From Streptomyces spororaveus (GTDB lineage: Bacteria > Actinomycetota > Actinomycetes > Streptomycetales > Streptomycetaceae): a stretch of 64,000 bases of DNA. This document shows positions 33,158-42,401 of the stretch, piece by piece (the stretch's first letter is position 1; each line of letters opens with the position of its first letter). The notes under the pieces are model-generated. The model ran no database searches. It was not told the origin of the DNA and saw only the letters and a program-made list of their open reading frames with translations. The DNA lies in assembly GCF_016755875.1 (NCBI RefSeq), contig NZ_BNED01000005.1, forward strand, positions 1,736,001-1,800,000, written 5' to 3'. The translations under genes were made by a program, and so were the position numbers.

Positions 33158-33246
33158 ACAGCGGCCCGGGTCCTGCCCCATTCCGAAATGCGGACTTTTT
33201 GCAGCGGTTGTATGAATGGAATACCGCTACATGATCGGAGTCGGGC

Positions 33247-33633
33247 ATGGACGACTATCCGCTTCTCAACATCTTCTGGACGATGCTGTACCTGTTCCTG
33301 TGGATCATGTGGTTCTTCCTGCTCTTCAAGATCATCACGGATATCTTCCGTGACCACAGCCTCGGTGGCTGGGGGAAGGCGGGATGGCTGATCTTCGTGC
33401 TCCTGCTGCCCTTCCTCGGCGTGTTCGTCTACCTCATCGCCCGGGGCAGGAGCATGGGCGAGCGGGACCTGAAGCAGGTCCAGGAGAACGAGGCCGCCTT
33501 CCGGGACTACGTCCAGAAGACGGCGGGCTCCGGCGGCAGCGCGGACGAGCTGCACAAGCTCTCCGCCCTCAAGGACAAGGGCGACATCACCCAGGCGGAG
33601 TTCGACCGCGCCAAGGCCAAGCTCCTGGCCTGA
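33247..33633 (+). CDS. PLDc_N/SHOCT domain small membrane protein
   Basis: 128 residues. Two transmembrane segments (about 8-28, LNIFWTMLYLFLWIMWFFLLF; about 48-65, WLIFVLLLPFLGVFVYLIA) form the phospholipase-D-nuclease N-terminal-like hairpin. After a charged coiled region, a C-terminal SHOCT motif reads LHKLSALKDKGDITQAEFDRAKAKLL. Common in Streptomyces, function unknown. GGAG before ATG. Confidence 0.75.
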   Translation: MDDYPLLNIFWTMLYLFLWIMWFFLLFKIITDIFRDHSLGGWGKAGWLIFVLLLPFLGVFVYLIARGRSMGERDLKQVQENEAAFRDYVQKTAGSGGSADELHKLSALKDKGDITQAEFDRAKAKLLA

Positions 33634-33643
33634 CCCGCCGGGG

Positions 33644-34072
33644 TCAGACGACGAGGAGCGGGACGAGGAGCGCGAAGGCGGCTCCGGCCTCCACCGCGTA
33701 GTTGTACAGCGAGGGGTGCTGGACCGGGGCGGCGAGCAGGACCACGCTCTGCTGGGCGGCCGCGGCCGCCACCCAGTCGGGGTCGGCGCCGAGATTGCCC
33801 TGGTACCAGCCCTCGCAGGAGCCGGGTCCGGTGACGGCGAGGAGGTCGTCCTCGCGGCGGTAGAAGGCCTGCCAGCCGGCGGCCGGGGCGGACCAGCCCT
33901 CGAAGTCGGTGAACAGGGCCCAGCCGCCCTCGCGTATCGCGGTGTCGAACAGCCAGACCGGGGTCCCCTCCGGAGTGACTTCACCACCGGCCTGCTGGTC
34001 GGTGGTGAAGTGCACCAGGGGAAGGGCGTCGGGCCCGTCGGCGGTGCTGGGCCAGGCGTACATCGTGATCAT
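33644..34072 (-). CDS. hypothetical protein
   Basis: 142 residues, no recognised domain. Mostly acidic/neutral with many Trp and aromatic residues (GWALFTDFEGWSAPAAGWQAFYRREDD), and a hydrophobic C-terminus (AAFALLVPLLVV). A longer form beginning at GTG 34126 would overlap the NUDIX stop by GTGA coupling and add 18 residues; ATG 34072 with AGGACAG upstream is chosen. Probably an operon partner of the NUDIX gene. Confidence 0.5.
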   Translation of the reverse strand: MITMYAWPSTADGPDALPLVHFTTDQQAGGEVTPEGTPVWLFDTAIREGGWALFTDFEGWSAPAAGWQAFYRREDDLLAVTGPGSCEGWYQGNLGADPDWVAAAAAQQSVVLLAAPVQHPSLYNYAVEAGAAFALLVPLLVV

Positions 34073-34122
34073 CTGCTGATTCTGTCCTGGTCGAGGTAAG
34101 TCCGGTGTTACGGGGCCCCTGC

Positions 34123-34623
34123 TCACGGGGCCGCCGGGCGCCGGCCGTTCTCCAGTTCCGCGGTCCCCTCGCCCGACTGCGCGATCCGGTAGGCCTCCTG
34201 GGTGCGCAGTCCGAGCGATTCGGGCAGGTACGCGGTGAGTTCGGAGGGGTCGACCAGCCGCCAGGAGTCCAGCTCCTCCTCCTGGAGCGTGACGGAGGCG
34301 AGCTGTGCCTCGTCGAGGACGCCGCCGTCGTAGAGGTAGGCGACCACCGGCGGGCGGCCGGGGCCCAGCACCCAGTCGACGACGAGGAGGCGGCCCAGGG
34401 GCAGGTCGAGGCCGATCTCCTCGGCGCTCTCGCGGCGGGCCGCGGTGCGCGGCGACTCTCCCTGGTCGGACTCGATGGTGCCGCCCGGCAGGACCCAGCC
34501 CTCACGGTAGTTGGGCTCCACGAGCAGGACCCGGCCGCCGGCGTCCCGGTAGAGGACGGCGGCGCCGGCCAGCACCCGGGGCAGGCTCGCGATGTACGTG
34601 GCGTAGTCATCGGTGGTGGTCAC
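34123..34623 (-). CDS. NUDIX hydrolase
   Basis: 166 residues. The Nudix box spans GGTIESDQGESPRTAARRESAEEIGLDL, matching G-x5-E-x7-R-E-x2-E-E-x-G-hydrophobic with one or two insertions. Flanking strand VLYRDAGGRVLLVEPNYREGWVLPGG. Hydrolyses a nucleoside-diphosphate-linked compound; specificity unknown. Start GTG with AGGGTGG upstream. Confidence 0.82.
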   Translation of the reverse strand: MTTTDDYATYIASLPRVLAGAAVLYRDAGGRVLLVEPNYREGWVLPGGTIESDQGESPRTAARRESAEEIGLDLPLGRLLVVDWVLGPGRPPVVAYLYDGGVLDEAQLASVTLQEEELDSWRLVDPSELTAYLPESLGLRTQEAYRIAQSGEGTAELENGRRPAAP

Positions 34624-34641
34624 CCGGCCACCCTACCGAGA

Positions 34642-36363
34642 TCAGGGCCGTGTACCGCCCGTCCCGTCCTCGCGTTCCCGGCCCCTGGACTCCGCGACGC
34701 GCCGCGGCCGCGGGTGCCGCTCCGTCCCCTGTTCGGTGACGGCGTCCCCGACCATGGCCCGGACCGCGTCCCGCATCCCGTGCAGCGGGTGGTGGCGGGC
34801 GGGTCCGGCGCCGGGGTCCGTGCGGAGCTCCTTCACCAGGGCCCAGCAGAGCAGCATCATGACGATGACGAAGGGCAGCGCGACCAGGATGGTGGCGGTC
34901 TGCAGGGACTTCAGGCCGCCCGCGACGAGGAGCACGGCGGCGACGGCGGCCATGAGCACGCCCCAGGTGACGACGAGCCAGGTGGGCGGGTCGAGGGAGC
35001 CGCGGCTGGTGAGCGAACCCATCACCAGGGAGGCGGAGTCGGCGCTGGTGACGAAGTAGGTCATGACCAGGACCATGGCGACCCATGAGGTGACCGTGGA
35101 GAGCGGCAGGGCGTCCAGCATGGCGAACAGCGAGGCCTCCGTACCGTCCTTGATCTTGACGGCGAAGTCGACGGCCCCGGTGGAGTCGAGGCGGATGGCG
35201 GTGCCGCCCATGACGCAGAACCAGATCACGGTGGCCCCGCTGGGGACGAGCAGCACGCCGATGAGGAACTCGCGGATGGTGCGGCCGCGCGAGATGCGGG
35301 CGATGAACGTACCGACGAAGGGGGCCCAGGACAGCCACCAGGCCCAGTAGAAGATCGTCCACGCGCCGAGCCACTTGGAGTCGGTGAAGGCGCCGGTGCG
35401 GCTGGCCATGGGCACCAGCTCGCTCAGGTATCCGCCGACGCTGGAGGGGATCACGTCGAGGATGTAGACGGTCGGACCGAGCACGAAGACGAAGAGCATC
35501 AGGGTCGCGGCGAGCACGATGTTGGCGGTGCTGAGCCACTTCACGCCCTTGTGCAGGCCGGAGAAGGCGGAGAGGACGAAGGCCGCCGACAGCGAACCGA
35601 TGATGATCAGTTCGACGGTGGTGGAGTCCTCGACGCCGGTCGTGAGGCTGAGCCCCTTGGAGACCTGGAGCGCGCCCAGGCCGAGGCTGGTGGCGGTGCC
35701 GAAGACGGTGGCGAACACGGCCAGCAGGTCGATGGCCTTGCCGGCCCGTCCGTCGGCCCGCTCCTGTCCCATCAGGGGGACGAAGGCCGAGCTGAGGCGG
35801 TTGCCGCGGCCCTTGCGGAAGGTCGCGTAGGCCAGGGCGAGGCCGGCGATGCCGTAGATCGCCCAGGGGGTGAGGGTCCAGTGGAAGAAGGAGTACTCCA
35901 TGGCCGCGAGCGCGGCGGCGCCGGTACGGGGGGCCGCGCCGGAGGCCGGGGGCGGGGCCAGGTAGTGGGTGAGCGGCTCCCCCACCCCGTAGAACATCAG
36001 GCCGATGCCCATGCCGGCGCTGAACATCATCGCGATCCACGCGAGGTTGGTGAACTCGGGCTCGGAGTCGTCGGCGCCCAGGCGGATCCGGCCGAAGCGG
36101 CTGATCGCGAGGACGACGCACATGACGAGGAAGACATCGGCGGCGATCACGAACAGCCAGGCGAAGTTGCCCAGCACCCAGGAGAGCGCGGTGCCGGACG
36201 CCGTGTCGAAGGAGTCCCCGGCGAGGGCCGCCCAGGCGACGACGGCCAGCACGGCGATCACACCCACGGTGACGACGGCGTGGTCGGGCGCGCCGTCCGC
36301 GGGGCCGCCGGATCCCCCTCCCGGGGTGCCCGGACGTGGCTGTTCCAGTGATTCCGCGCTCAT
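34642..36363 (-). CDS. BCCT family betaine/carnitine/choline transporter
   Basis: 573 residues with about 12 transmembrane helices and a charged C-terminal tail (about 525-573), as in osmoregulated BCCT carriers. Signature sequences: MMFSAGMGIGLMFYGVGEPL (glycine-rich TM3) and the WAWWLSWAPFVGTFIARISRGRT tryptophan motif. The glycine-rich segment has M-G-I-G-L-M-F, the pattern linked to sodium- or proton-coupled symport. Probably imports compatible solutes at hyperosmolarity. Divergent from glycerate kinase. Confidence 0.88.
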   Translation of the reverse strand: MSAESLEQPRPGTPGGGSGGPADGAPDHAVVTVGVIAVLAVVAWAALAGDSFDTASGTALSWVLGNFAWLFVIAADVFLVMCVVLAISRFGRIRLGADDSEPEFTNLAWIAMMFSAGMGIGLMFYGVGEPLTHYLAPPPASGAAPRTGAAALAAMEYSFFHWTLTPWAIYGIAGLALAYATFRKGRGNRLSSAFVPLMGQERADGRAGKAIDLLAVFATVFGTATSLGLGALQVSKGLSLTTGVEDSTTVELIIIGSLSAAFVLSAFSGLHKGVKWLSTANIVLAATLMLFVFVLGPTVYILDVIPSSVGGYLSELVPMASRTGAFTDSKWLGAWTIFYWAWWLSWAPFVGTFIARISRGRTIREFLIGVLLVPSGATVIWFCVMGGTAIRLDSTGAVDFAVKIKDGTEASLFAMLDALPLSTVTSWVAMVLVMTYFVTSADSASLVMGSLTSRGSLDPPTWLVVTWGVLMAAVAAVLLVAGGLKSLQTATILVALPFVIVMMLLCWALVKELRTDPGAGPARHHPLHGMRDAVRAMVGDAVTEQGTERHPRPRRVAESRGREREDGTGGTRP

Positions 36364-36506
36364 GCGGCCACACTATGCAGGCGTATATCCCTATTTAGGG
36401 GCATGGCGCGCCGGGTGTGGCCCAGGCCACTCATGGGCATAGGAGGATCCTCCGGATAAGCTCATGGCGGCGCGACTGCACTGTTCGATAGCAAGGGAAT
36501 AGCAAG
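36364..36506. promoter_or_regulatory. divergent promoter region with two palindromes
   Basis: Between the BCCT and glycerate kinase genes. Contains CCCTA-TT-TAGGG (36389-36400) and the perfect 12-bp palindrome GGAGGATCCTCC (36442-36453). Either could be an operator. No assured -35/-10 boxes. Confidence 0.35.
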
Positions 36507-37655
36507 GTGACGGACGGAGCAGTAACTGAGGCCGCGCGCGTGCTCATCGCCGCGGACAAATTCAAGGGCTCGCTCACAGCCGTTCAGGTCGCGGAGCGGG
36601 TGACGGCCGGTCTTCGCAGGGCCGTACCGGACGTGGAGATCGAGACCCTCCCCGTGGCGGACGGCGGCGACGGAACGGTCGCGGCAGCCGTGGCAGCCGG
36701 CTTCGAGCGCCGGGAGGTACGGGTCACCGGACCCCTCGGCGACCAGGTCACGGCCGCCTTCGCGCTGCGCGAGGGCACCGCGGTGGTCGAGATGGCGGAG
36801 GCCTCCGGGCTGCAGCTGCTGCCGGCGGGCACCTTCGCCGCGCTGACGGCGACCACGTACGGCTCGGGCGAGCTGCTCAAGGCCGCGCTGGACGCGGGCG
36901 CGCGCTCGATCGTCTTCGGCGTGGGCGGCAGCGCCACCACCGACGGCGGCGCCGGCATGCTGGCCGCGCTGGGCGCCGTGTTCCTGGATGCGAACGGCGA
37001 ACCGGTCGGTCCGGGCGGCGGCGCGCTCGCCGAGCTGGCCTCGGCCGACCTGTCCGGCGTCGACCCGCGCTTCGCGGAGGTGGAGTTCGTCCTCGCGAGC
37101 GACGTGGACAACCCGCTGACCGGCCCGAAGGGCTGCGCCGCGGTCTACGGCCCGCAGAAGGGGGCCTCGCCCGAGGACGTCGCGACGCTCGACGCGGCGC
37201 TGGCGCACTTCGCGGTGGTACTGGAGAAGTCGATCGGTGCGAAGGCCGCCGAGTGCGCAGTGCTCCCGGGTGCGGGCGGCGCGGGCGGCATCGGCTACGG
37301 AGCCCTGCTGCTCGGCGCGACGTTCCGTCCCGGCATCGAGCTGATGCTGGAGGTCCTGGGCTTCGCCCCGGCGCTGGAGCGGGCCACGCTGGTCATCACC
37401 GGCGAGGGCTCCCTGGACGAGCAGACCCTGCACGGCAAGGCCCCGGCGGGTGTCGCGGCCGCGGCGCGTGCGGCGGGCAAGCCCGTGGTGGCCGTCTGCG
37501 GCCGGCTGCTGCTGAGCCAGGAGGCCCTGGAGGGGGCCGGCATCCGCAAGGCGTACCCGCTGACGGACCTGGAGCCCGACCCGGCCAGGTCCATCCCGAA
37601 CGCGGGCCCCCTGCTGGAGCAGGTCGCCGCGAACATCGCCGCCGACGTCCTCTGA
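36507..37655 (+). CDS. glycerate kinase
   Basis: 382-residue GlxK-type (type I) kinase phosphorylating D-glycerate. Family blocks: LIAADKFKGSLTAVQVAERV at the N-terminus, LPVADGGDGTVAA, GVGGSATTDGGAGMLAALGA, SDVDNPLTGPKGCAAVYGPQKGA and GEGSLDEQTLHGKAPAGVA. Length and motifs are complete. Start GTG following AAGGGAATAGCAAG. Could drain glyoxylate/glycerate carbon, compatible with the glyoxylate produced by the ethylmalonyl-CoA pathway nearby, but it is not in that operon. Confidence 0.9.
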   Translation: MTDGAVTEAARVLIAADKFKGSLTAVQVAERVTAGLRRAVPDVEIETLPVADGGDGTVAAAVAAGFERREVRVTGPLGDQVTAAFALREGTAVVEMAEASGLQLLPAGTFAALTATTYGSGELLKAALDAGARSIVFGVGGSATTDGGAGMLAALGAVFLDANGEPVGPGGGALAELASADLSGVDPRFAEVEFVLASDVDNPLTGPKGCAAVYGPQKGASPEDVATLDAALAHFAVVLEKSIGAKAAECAVLPGAGGAGGIGYGALLLGATFRPGIELMLEVLGFAPALERATLVITGEGSLDEQTLHGKAPAGVAAAARAAGKPVVAVCGRLLLSQEALEGAGIRKAYPLTDLEPDPARSIPNAGPLLEQVAANIAADVL

Positions 37656-37668
37656 CGCCGCCACCTCC

Positions 37669-37705
37669 GAGGGCCCCGCTCCCTGATCCCTGGGGCGGGG
37701 CCCTC
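37669..37705 (+). terminator. glycerate kinase terminator
   Basis: Perfect 11-bp stem GAGGGCCCCGC / GCGGGGCCCTC, extendable by wobble, 13 bases past the stop. Confidence 0.7.
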
Positions 37706-37710
37706 ACCCA

Positions 37711-37824
37711 TCCAGCCTCGCCGGCGTTTGAGGCGCGGGGCCTGGGGCGGAGCCCCGGGAAACCCGGCTCCGCCGGGCACCGGGCTCCGCCCGGCCCCGC
37801 GCCTCAAACGCCGGCGAGGCTGGA
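37711..37824. repeat. 114-bp hairpin with perfect 32-bp arms
   Basis: Left arm 37711-37742 (starts TCCAGCCTCGCCGGCGTTTG) is the exact reverse complement of 37793-37824. The 50-base interior holds further G/C-rich short inverted repeats around GGCGGAGCCC. It lies between two convergent genes. The core resembles the CTCAAACGCCGG palindromes I recall as widespread in Streptomyces intergenic DNA. May act as bidirectional terminator. Confidence 0.75.
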
Positions 37825-37829
37825 AACGG

Positions 37830-38411
37830 CTACGCCCGCAGGAGGTCGGCCGTGGTGACCACGCGGGCGAAACCGCCGCCCTCCAGGTTCACAGCGGTGG
37901 CGGTGGCGAGCTCGTCCGCCGTCAGCGCGCGGCCCGCCGGCCCGGCGAGGTCGAAGGTGTGAGTGGCGTCGAGCGGGACGATCACGTCGTAGCCCAGGTT
38001 CCCCGCCATCCGGGCCGTGGTCTCGACGCACATGTTGGTCTGGATGCCGACCAGCACCAGCTGGCCGATGCCCCGGGCCGTGAGCCATTCGGCCAGGTCC
38101 GGGGTGCCGTAGAAGGCCGAGTTCACGGTCTTGGTGATCACCAGGGCCCCCTGGCTCCGCTCCTCGACCAGGTCCTTGAAGGCGTGGCCGGGGTGGTCGG
38201 CGGCCAGGACGGAACCGGGCTGCACGGAGGCGTGCCGGACGAGGACCACCGGGCGGCCGGCCGCCTGCCAGTCGTCCATCAGGGCCGCGATGTTCTTCTC
38301 GGCGGCCGGGTTGTTGCGCGGCCCCCAGAAAGACTCCTCGTCGAAGCCCTTCTGCACGTCGATGACCAGCAGGGCACTGTCGGGGGCGATCTCGATCGCG
38401 GTCGTTGTCAT
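37830..38411 (-). CDS. isochorismatase-family cysteine hydrolase
   Basis: 193 residues with the full catalytic triad of the family: Asp18 (LLVIDVQKGF), Lys93 (VITKTVNSAFYGT) and Cys127 (GIQTNMCVETTARM). The cis-peptide region before the Cys is normal. Could be a nicotinamidase-like, N-carbamoyl-amide or isochorismatase-like amidohydrolase. ATG 38411; divergent from the GlxA regulator, which often controls such genes. Confidence 0.82.
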   Translation of the reverse strand: MTTTAIEIAPDSALLVIDVQKGFDEESFWGPRNNPAAEKNIAALMDDWQAAGRPVVLVRHASVQPGSVLAADHPGHAFKDLVEERSQGALVITKTVNSAFYGTPDLAEWLTARGIGQLVLVGIQTNMCVETTARMAGNLGYDVIVPLDATHTFDLAGPAGRALTADELATATAVNLEGGGFARVVTTADLLRA

Positions 38412-38517
38412 GACTCCATGCTGTCGGCCGGGCCGCGGCCCCGACAGCGCCCCCGAGGTCCCGAACCGATGGGATCCTGCCAGGCTGGCAGTTGCGGCGC
38501 CCTGGCACACTGGCCGG

Positions 38518-39513
38518 ATGCGCCGTGTCGCGATCGTCGTCCAGCCCGGTATCCGCAGCTTCGACCTCGCCGTCATCACCGAGGTCTGGGGCCCCGACCG
38601 CAGCCGCGACGGGGTACCGGGCTTCGAGCTGCGCCGGTGCGCCCTGGAGCCCGGTCCGATCCCGCTGCCCGGCGGCCTGACCCTGGCTCCCGACCGGGGG
38701 CTGGACTGGCTGGCCACGGCCGACCTGGTCGTCGTACCGGCGCTGGCCGAGCCGGCCGACCCGACGCCCGGGCCGGTCCTCGCCGCCCTGCGCGAGGCGC
38801 ATGCGCGGGGCGTGCCGGTCGCGGCCCTGTGCGCCGGGGCGTTCGTCCTGGCGGAGGCCGGTCTGCTGGAGGGCCGCCGGGCGGTGACCCACTGGTGGCT
38901 GGCCCCGCAGCTCGCCGCCCACTACCCCGGGATCGTGGTCGAGGACGCCCCTCTCTACGTCGAGGACGGCGGGCTGTGGACCTCCGCCGGGGTGGCCTCC
39001 GGGATCGACCTGTGCCTGCACCTCGTCCGGGAGGCGCACGGTGCCGAGGCCGCCGCCGCCATCGCCCGTTCCATGGTGACGGGCCCCTTCCGGACCGGGG
39101 ACCACGCCCAGTACCTGGACCGGCCCGTCCCGGCCGCGGACCGGACGGCGGAGGCGCTGGCCGCCGTACGGGCTCGCGCCCTGCGCTCGCTGCGGGAGCC
39201 GCTGTCCGTGGCGACCATGGCCGGCTGGGCCGGGATGTCCCCGCGTTCCTTCGCCCGGCACTTCGCCGCCGCGACCGGCACCACCCCGCACCGATGGCTG
39301 CTGGAACACCGGCTGGACGCGGCCCGCAAGCTGCTGGAGCGCACCGACCATCCGGTGCCGGAGGTGGCCCGGCGGGCCGGTTTCGCCAGTGAGGTCACCT
39401 TCCGCCAGCACTTCACCGCGCATGTCGGGCTCGGTCCCCGCGCGTACCGTGCGGCCTCTTGCGCACCGGCAGTCGCACCAAACCCTCCGGACAGTGTTAG
39501 AAAGGGCTCATGA
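38518..39513 (+). CDS. GlxA-type AraC family regulator with DJ-1/PfpI domain
   Basis: 331 residues. The N-terminal class-I-glutamine-amidotransferase-like (DJ-1/PfpI) domain reaches to about 170, with the elbow AALCAGAFVLAEAGLL; it usually binds a ligand rather than catalysing. The C-terminal AraC domain has two helix-turn-helices (SVATMAGWAGMSPRSFARHFAAATG and VPEVARRAGFASEVTFRQHF). Probable regulator of the divergent isochorismatase-like gene. Its stop overlaps the following phosphatase gene by four bases. Confidence 0.87.
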   Translation: MRRVAIVVQPGIRSFDLAVITEVWGPDRSRDGVPGFELRRCALEPGPIPLPGGLTLAPDRGLDWLATADLVVVPALAEPADPTPGPVLAALREAHARGVPVAALCAGAFVLAEAGLLEGRRAVTHWWLAPQLAAHYPGIVVEDAPLYVEDGGLWTSAGVASGIDLCLHLVREAHGAEAAAAIARSMVTGPFRTGDHAQYLDRPVPAADRTAEALAAVRARALRSLREPLSVATMAGWAGMSPRSFARHFAAATGTTPHRWLLEHRLDAARKLLERTDHPVPEVARRAGFASEVTFRQHFTAHVGLGPRAYRAASCAPAVAPNPPDSVRKGS

Positions 39514-42353
39514 CCGGACGTTTTGGTCGCCAGCCGACCGGATGGGGCTCGCGGCTGTCCGCGCGCCTGTCCCGGTGGGGGCACAGCGTCGCCGGTCAGG
39601 TCTTCGCGCTCCAGGCGATGATCGTGCTCCTGCTGATCGCCGCCGCCGCGGCGGCCCTGGTGCTCCAGGCCCGGTACGACAGCGAGCGCGACGCCCGTCA
39701 CCGCTCCCTGGCGGCGGCGGAGTCCTTCGCGCACTCCCCCGGTGTCGCGTCGGCACTGGTCTCGGCGGATCCGACCGCCCTGCTCCAGCCGCTGGCCGAG
39801 GCCGCCCGCCAGGGCTCGGGGGTCGACTTCATCGCCGTCATGAACACCGCCGGGATCCGCTACACCGACCCCCGGCCCGAGCTGATCGGCCGGCGGGCCA
39901 CCGGTGACCTCAGCCGTGCGGTCGCCGGGCACGCCTTCACCGAGACCTTCCGCGGCGAGCCGACCGACGCCGTCCGGGCCGTCGTCCCGATACGGAACGC
40001 CGACGGCGTCGTCATCGGCCTGGTCGGCACCGGCATAGACATCGAGAACGTCTCCCAGGTGGTCGAGGGCCAGCTGCCGCTGCTGCTCGGTGCGGCCGCG
40101 GGCGCCCTGCTGCTCGGGACCGGCGGCGCCGCCCTGGTCAGCGGCCGGCTGCGGCGTCAGACCCGGGGACTGGGCGCCGCCGAGATGAGCCGGATCAACG
40201 AGCACCACGAGGCCGTCCTGCACGCCGTGCGCGAGGGCGTGGTCATCGTCGACGCCGACCAGCGGCTGGTCCTGGCCAACGACGAGGCCCGCCGGCTCCT
40301 CGGCCTGCCGCCCGAGCCCGAGAACCGGCACGTCACCGACCTCGGCCTCGACCCGCGCACCGCGGAGCTGCTCGCCTCGGGCCTGGTCGTGACGGACCAC
40401 GTGCACCTGGCGGGCGACCGGCTGCTCGCGGTCAACGTGCGGCCCACCAAGGAGTACCGGGGCATGTCCACGGGCAGCGTCGTGACCCTGCGCGACTCCA
40501 CCGAACTCGCCGCGCTCTCCGGCCGGGCCGCGGTCGCCCGCAGCCGGCTGCAGCTGCTGTACGACGCCGGCGTGCGGATCGGTACGACCCTGGACGTGGT
40601 GCGAACCGCCGAGGAGCTGTCGGAGGTGGCCGTTCCCCGGTTCGCGGACTTCGTCACGGTGGAGCTGCTGGACCCGGTGCTGCACGGTGACGAGCCTTCG
40701 CCGGCCGCCGGTGTCCACACCCAGATGCGCCGGGCCGCCATCACCGGCGTCCGTACCGACTCGCCGCTCCAGCCGGTCGGCGACATCATCCGGTTCGTCG
40801 TCCCGACGGCCCCGATGGCGGCGGCCCTGGACGCCGGGCACGCGGTTCTGGCGGCCGACCTGAACGCGGCCATGGGCTGGCGGGCCCAGGACGCCCAGGG
40901 GACCCGGGCAGCCCTCGACTACGGGCTGCACTCGCTGATCTCCGTACCGCTCCAGGCCCGGGGGGTGGTCCTGGGCATGGCCAACTTCTGGCGGGCCGCC
41001 GACACCCCGGAGTCCTTCGACGAGGAGGACCGTTCCTTCGCGGCGGAGCTGGGCGCGCGCGCCGCCGTGTCCATCGACAACGCCCGCCGCTTCACCCGCG
41101 AGCACGCGATGGCCGTGACGCTCCAGCGCAGCCTCCTGCCCCGGGTGCTGCCCGCCCAGAACGCCGTGGACGTCGCCTACCGCTACCTGCCCGCGAAGGC
41201 GGGGGTCGGCGGGGACTGGTTCGACGTGATCCCGCTGCCGGGCGGCCGGGTGGCGCTGGTGGTCGGCGATGTCGTCGGGCACGGGGTGCACGCCGCGGCC
41301 ACCATGGGCCGGCTGCGGACGGCGGTGCACAATTTCTCCACCCTGGACCTGCCGCCCGACGAGCTGCTCGGCCACCTGGACGAGCTGATCAACCGGATCG
41401 ACCAGAACCTGACCGGGACGGTACCCGCGGGCGGGAACGGCGGCGGGGAGGCGGCCGCGGACGGGATCGCCCCGGACGCGATGGCCGGGGCGATCCCGGA
41501 CGGAACGGCCGAGGCGGCCACGGTCACGGGTGCCACCTGCCTCTACGCGGTCTACGACCCGGTGTCCGGGCGCTGTCTGATGGCCAGCGCCGGTCATCCC
41601 GGGCCCGCGCTGATCCGTTCCGAAGGGGAGGTCGAGTTCCCCCCGCTGCCGGCCGGCCTGCCCCTGGGCGTCGGCGGCATGCCCTTCGAGGCCGCCGAGT
41701 TCGCGCTTCCCGAGGGCAGCCGGCTGGTGCTCTTCACCGACGGCCTGGTGGAGGACCGCGACCGGGACTTCGACGCCGGTCTGCACCTGCTGGGCGAGAC
41801 GCTGGCGCGGCCCGGCCGCAGCCCCGACCAGGCCTGTTCGGACGTGCTCGCCGCGATGCTGTTCCCAGTGCCGAGCGACGACATCGCCCTGCTGGTCGCC
41901 GACACCCGGCGGCTGGAGGCCGACCGGATCGCCGAGTGGGAGGTGCCGGGCGAGGCCTCGGCCGTCTCGCGGGTGCGCAACGCGGGCGCGGCGCAGCTCG
42001 CCGCATGGGGGCTGGACGAGATCTCCTTCGCGACGGAGCTGATCCTCAGCGAGCTGATCACCAACGCCATCCGGTACGGGAGCGCGCCCGTGCGGGTGCG
42101 GCTGCTGCGCGACCGGACCCTCATCTGCGAGGTCTCCGACGGCAGCAGCACCTCACCGCACCTGCGGTACGCGGCGACCACGGACGAGGGCGGGCGCGGG
42201 CTGTTCCTCGTCGCCCAGTACGCCGACCGGTGGGGCACCCGTTACACCGAACGCGGCAAGGTCATCTGGGCCGAGCTGCCGCTGACCGGGGGCGCGGAGC
42301 CGGAGGCGGCCGCCCCGCCGGACCTGGACGCGCTGGAGGACCTGGCCTGGTGA
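39510..42353 (+). CDS. membrane sensor SpoIIE-type phosphatase with anti-sigma kinase domain
   Basis: 947 residues, domains in order: cytosolic start, TM1 (about 32-54), extracellular PDC/CitA-like sensor (about 60-185), TM2 (about 188-212), PAS (about 225-320), GAF (about 350-540), SpoIIE/PP2C phosphatase (about 560-785; metal Asp in GGDWFDVIPL and DVVGHG, TDGLVE, DDIALLVADT), and HATPase_c RsbW-like domain (about 815-930; ELILSELITNAIRYG, GGRGLFLVAQ). A roughly 35-residue Gly/Ala/Asp-rich insertion interrupts the phosphatase domain. Typical of partner-switching control of alternative sigma factors. ATGA overlap with the GlxA gene. Confidence 0.9.
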   Translation: MTGRFGRQPTGWGSRLSARLSRWGHSVAGQVFALQAMIVLLLIAAAAAALVLQARYDSERDARHRSLAAAESFAHSPGVASALVSADPTALLQPLAEAARQGSGVDFIAVMNTAGIRYTDPRPELIGRRATGDLSRAVAGHAFTETFRGEPTDAVRAVVPIRNADGVVIGLVGTGIDIENVSQVVEGQLPLLLGAAAGALLLGTGGAALVSGRLRRQTRGLGAAEMSRINEHHEAVLHAVREGVVIVDADQRLVLANDEARRLLGLPPEPENRHVTDLGLDPRTAELLASGLVVTDHVHLAGDRLLAVNVRPTKEYRGMSTGSVVTLRDSTELAALSGRAAVARSRLQLLYDAGVRIGTTLDVVRTAEELSEVAVPRFADFVTVELLDPVLHGDEPSPAAGVHTQMRRAAITGVRTDSPLQPVGDIIRFVVPTAPMAAALDAGHAVLAADLNAAMGWRAQDAQGTRAALDYGLHSLISVPLQARGVVLGMANFWRAADTPESFDEEDRSFAAELGARAAVSIDNARRFTREHAMAVTLQRSLLPRVLPAQNAVDVAYRYLPAKAGVGGDWFDVIPLPGGRVALVVGDVVGHGVHAAATMGRLRTAVHNFSTLDLPPDELLGHLDELINRIDQNLTGTVPAGGNGGGEAAADGIAPDAMAGAIPDGTAEAATVTGATCLYAVYDPVSGRCLMASAGHPGPALIRSEGEVEFPPLPAGLPLGVGGMPFEAAEFALPEGSRLVLFTDGLVEDRDRDFDAGLHLLGETLARPGRSPDQACSDVLAAMLFPVPSDDIALLVADTRRLEADRIAEWEVPGEASAVSRVRNAGAAQLAAWGLDEISFATELILSELITNAIRYGSAPVRVRLLRDRTLICEVSDGSSTSPHLRYAATTDEGGRGLFLVAQYADRWGTRYTERGKVIWAELPLTGGAEPEAAAPPDLDALEDLAW

Positions 42354-42363
42354 GCCGGGTGGT

Positions 42364-42394
42364 CCGGAATACGGGATCCGGGCCGGTGTTCCGG
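42364..42394. terminator. weak hairpin between convergent phosphatase genes
   Basis: CCGGAA / TTCCGG arms at 42364-42369 and 42389-42394 enclose a G/C-rich interior able to pair further. It may serve both strands. Confidence 0.3.
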
Positions 42395-42401
42395 GGGCGG
42401 C

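Noticed and set aside
38955..41786. 943-codon minus-strand frame
   Set aside because: Opposite the GlxA and phosphatase genes; no recognisable domain.
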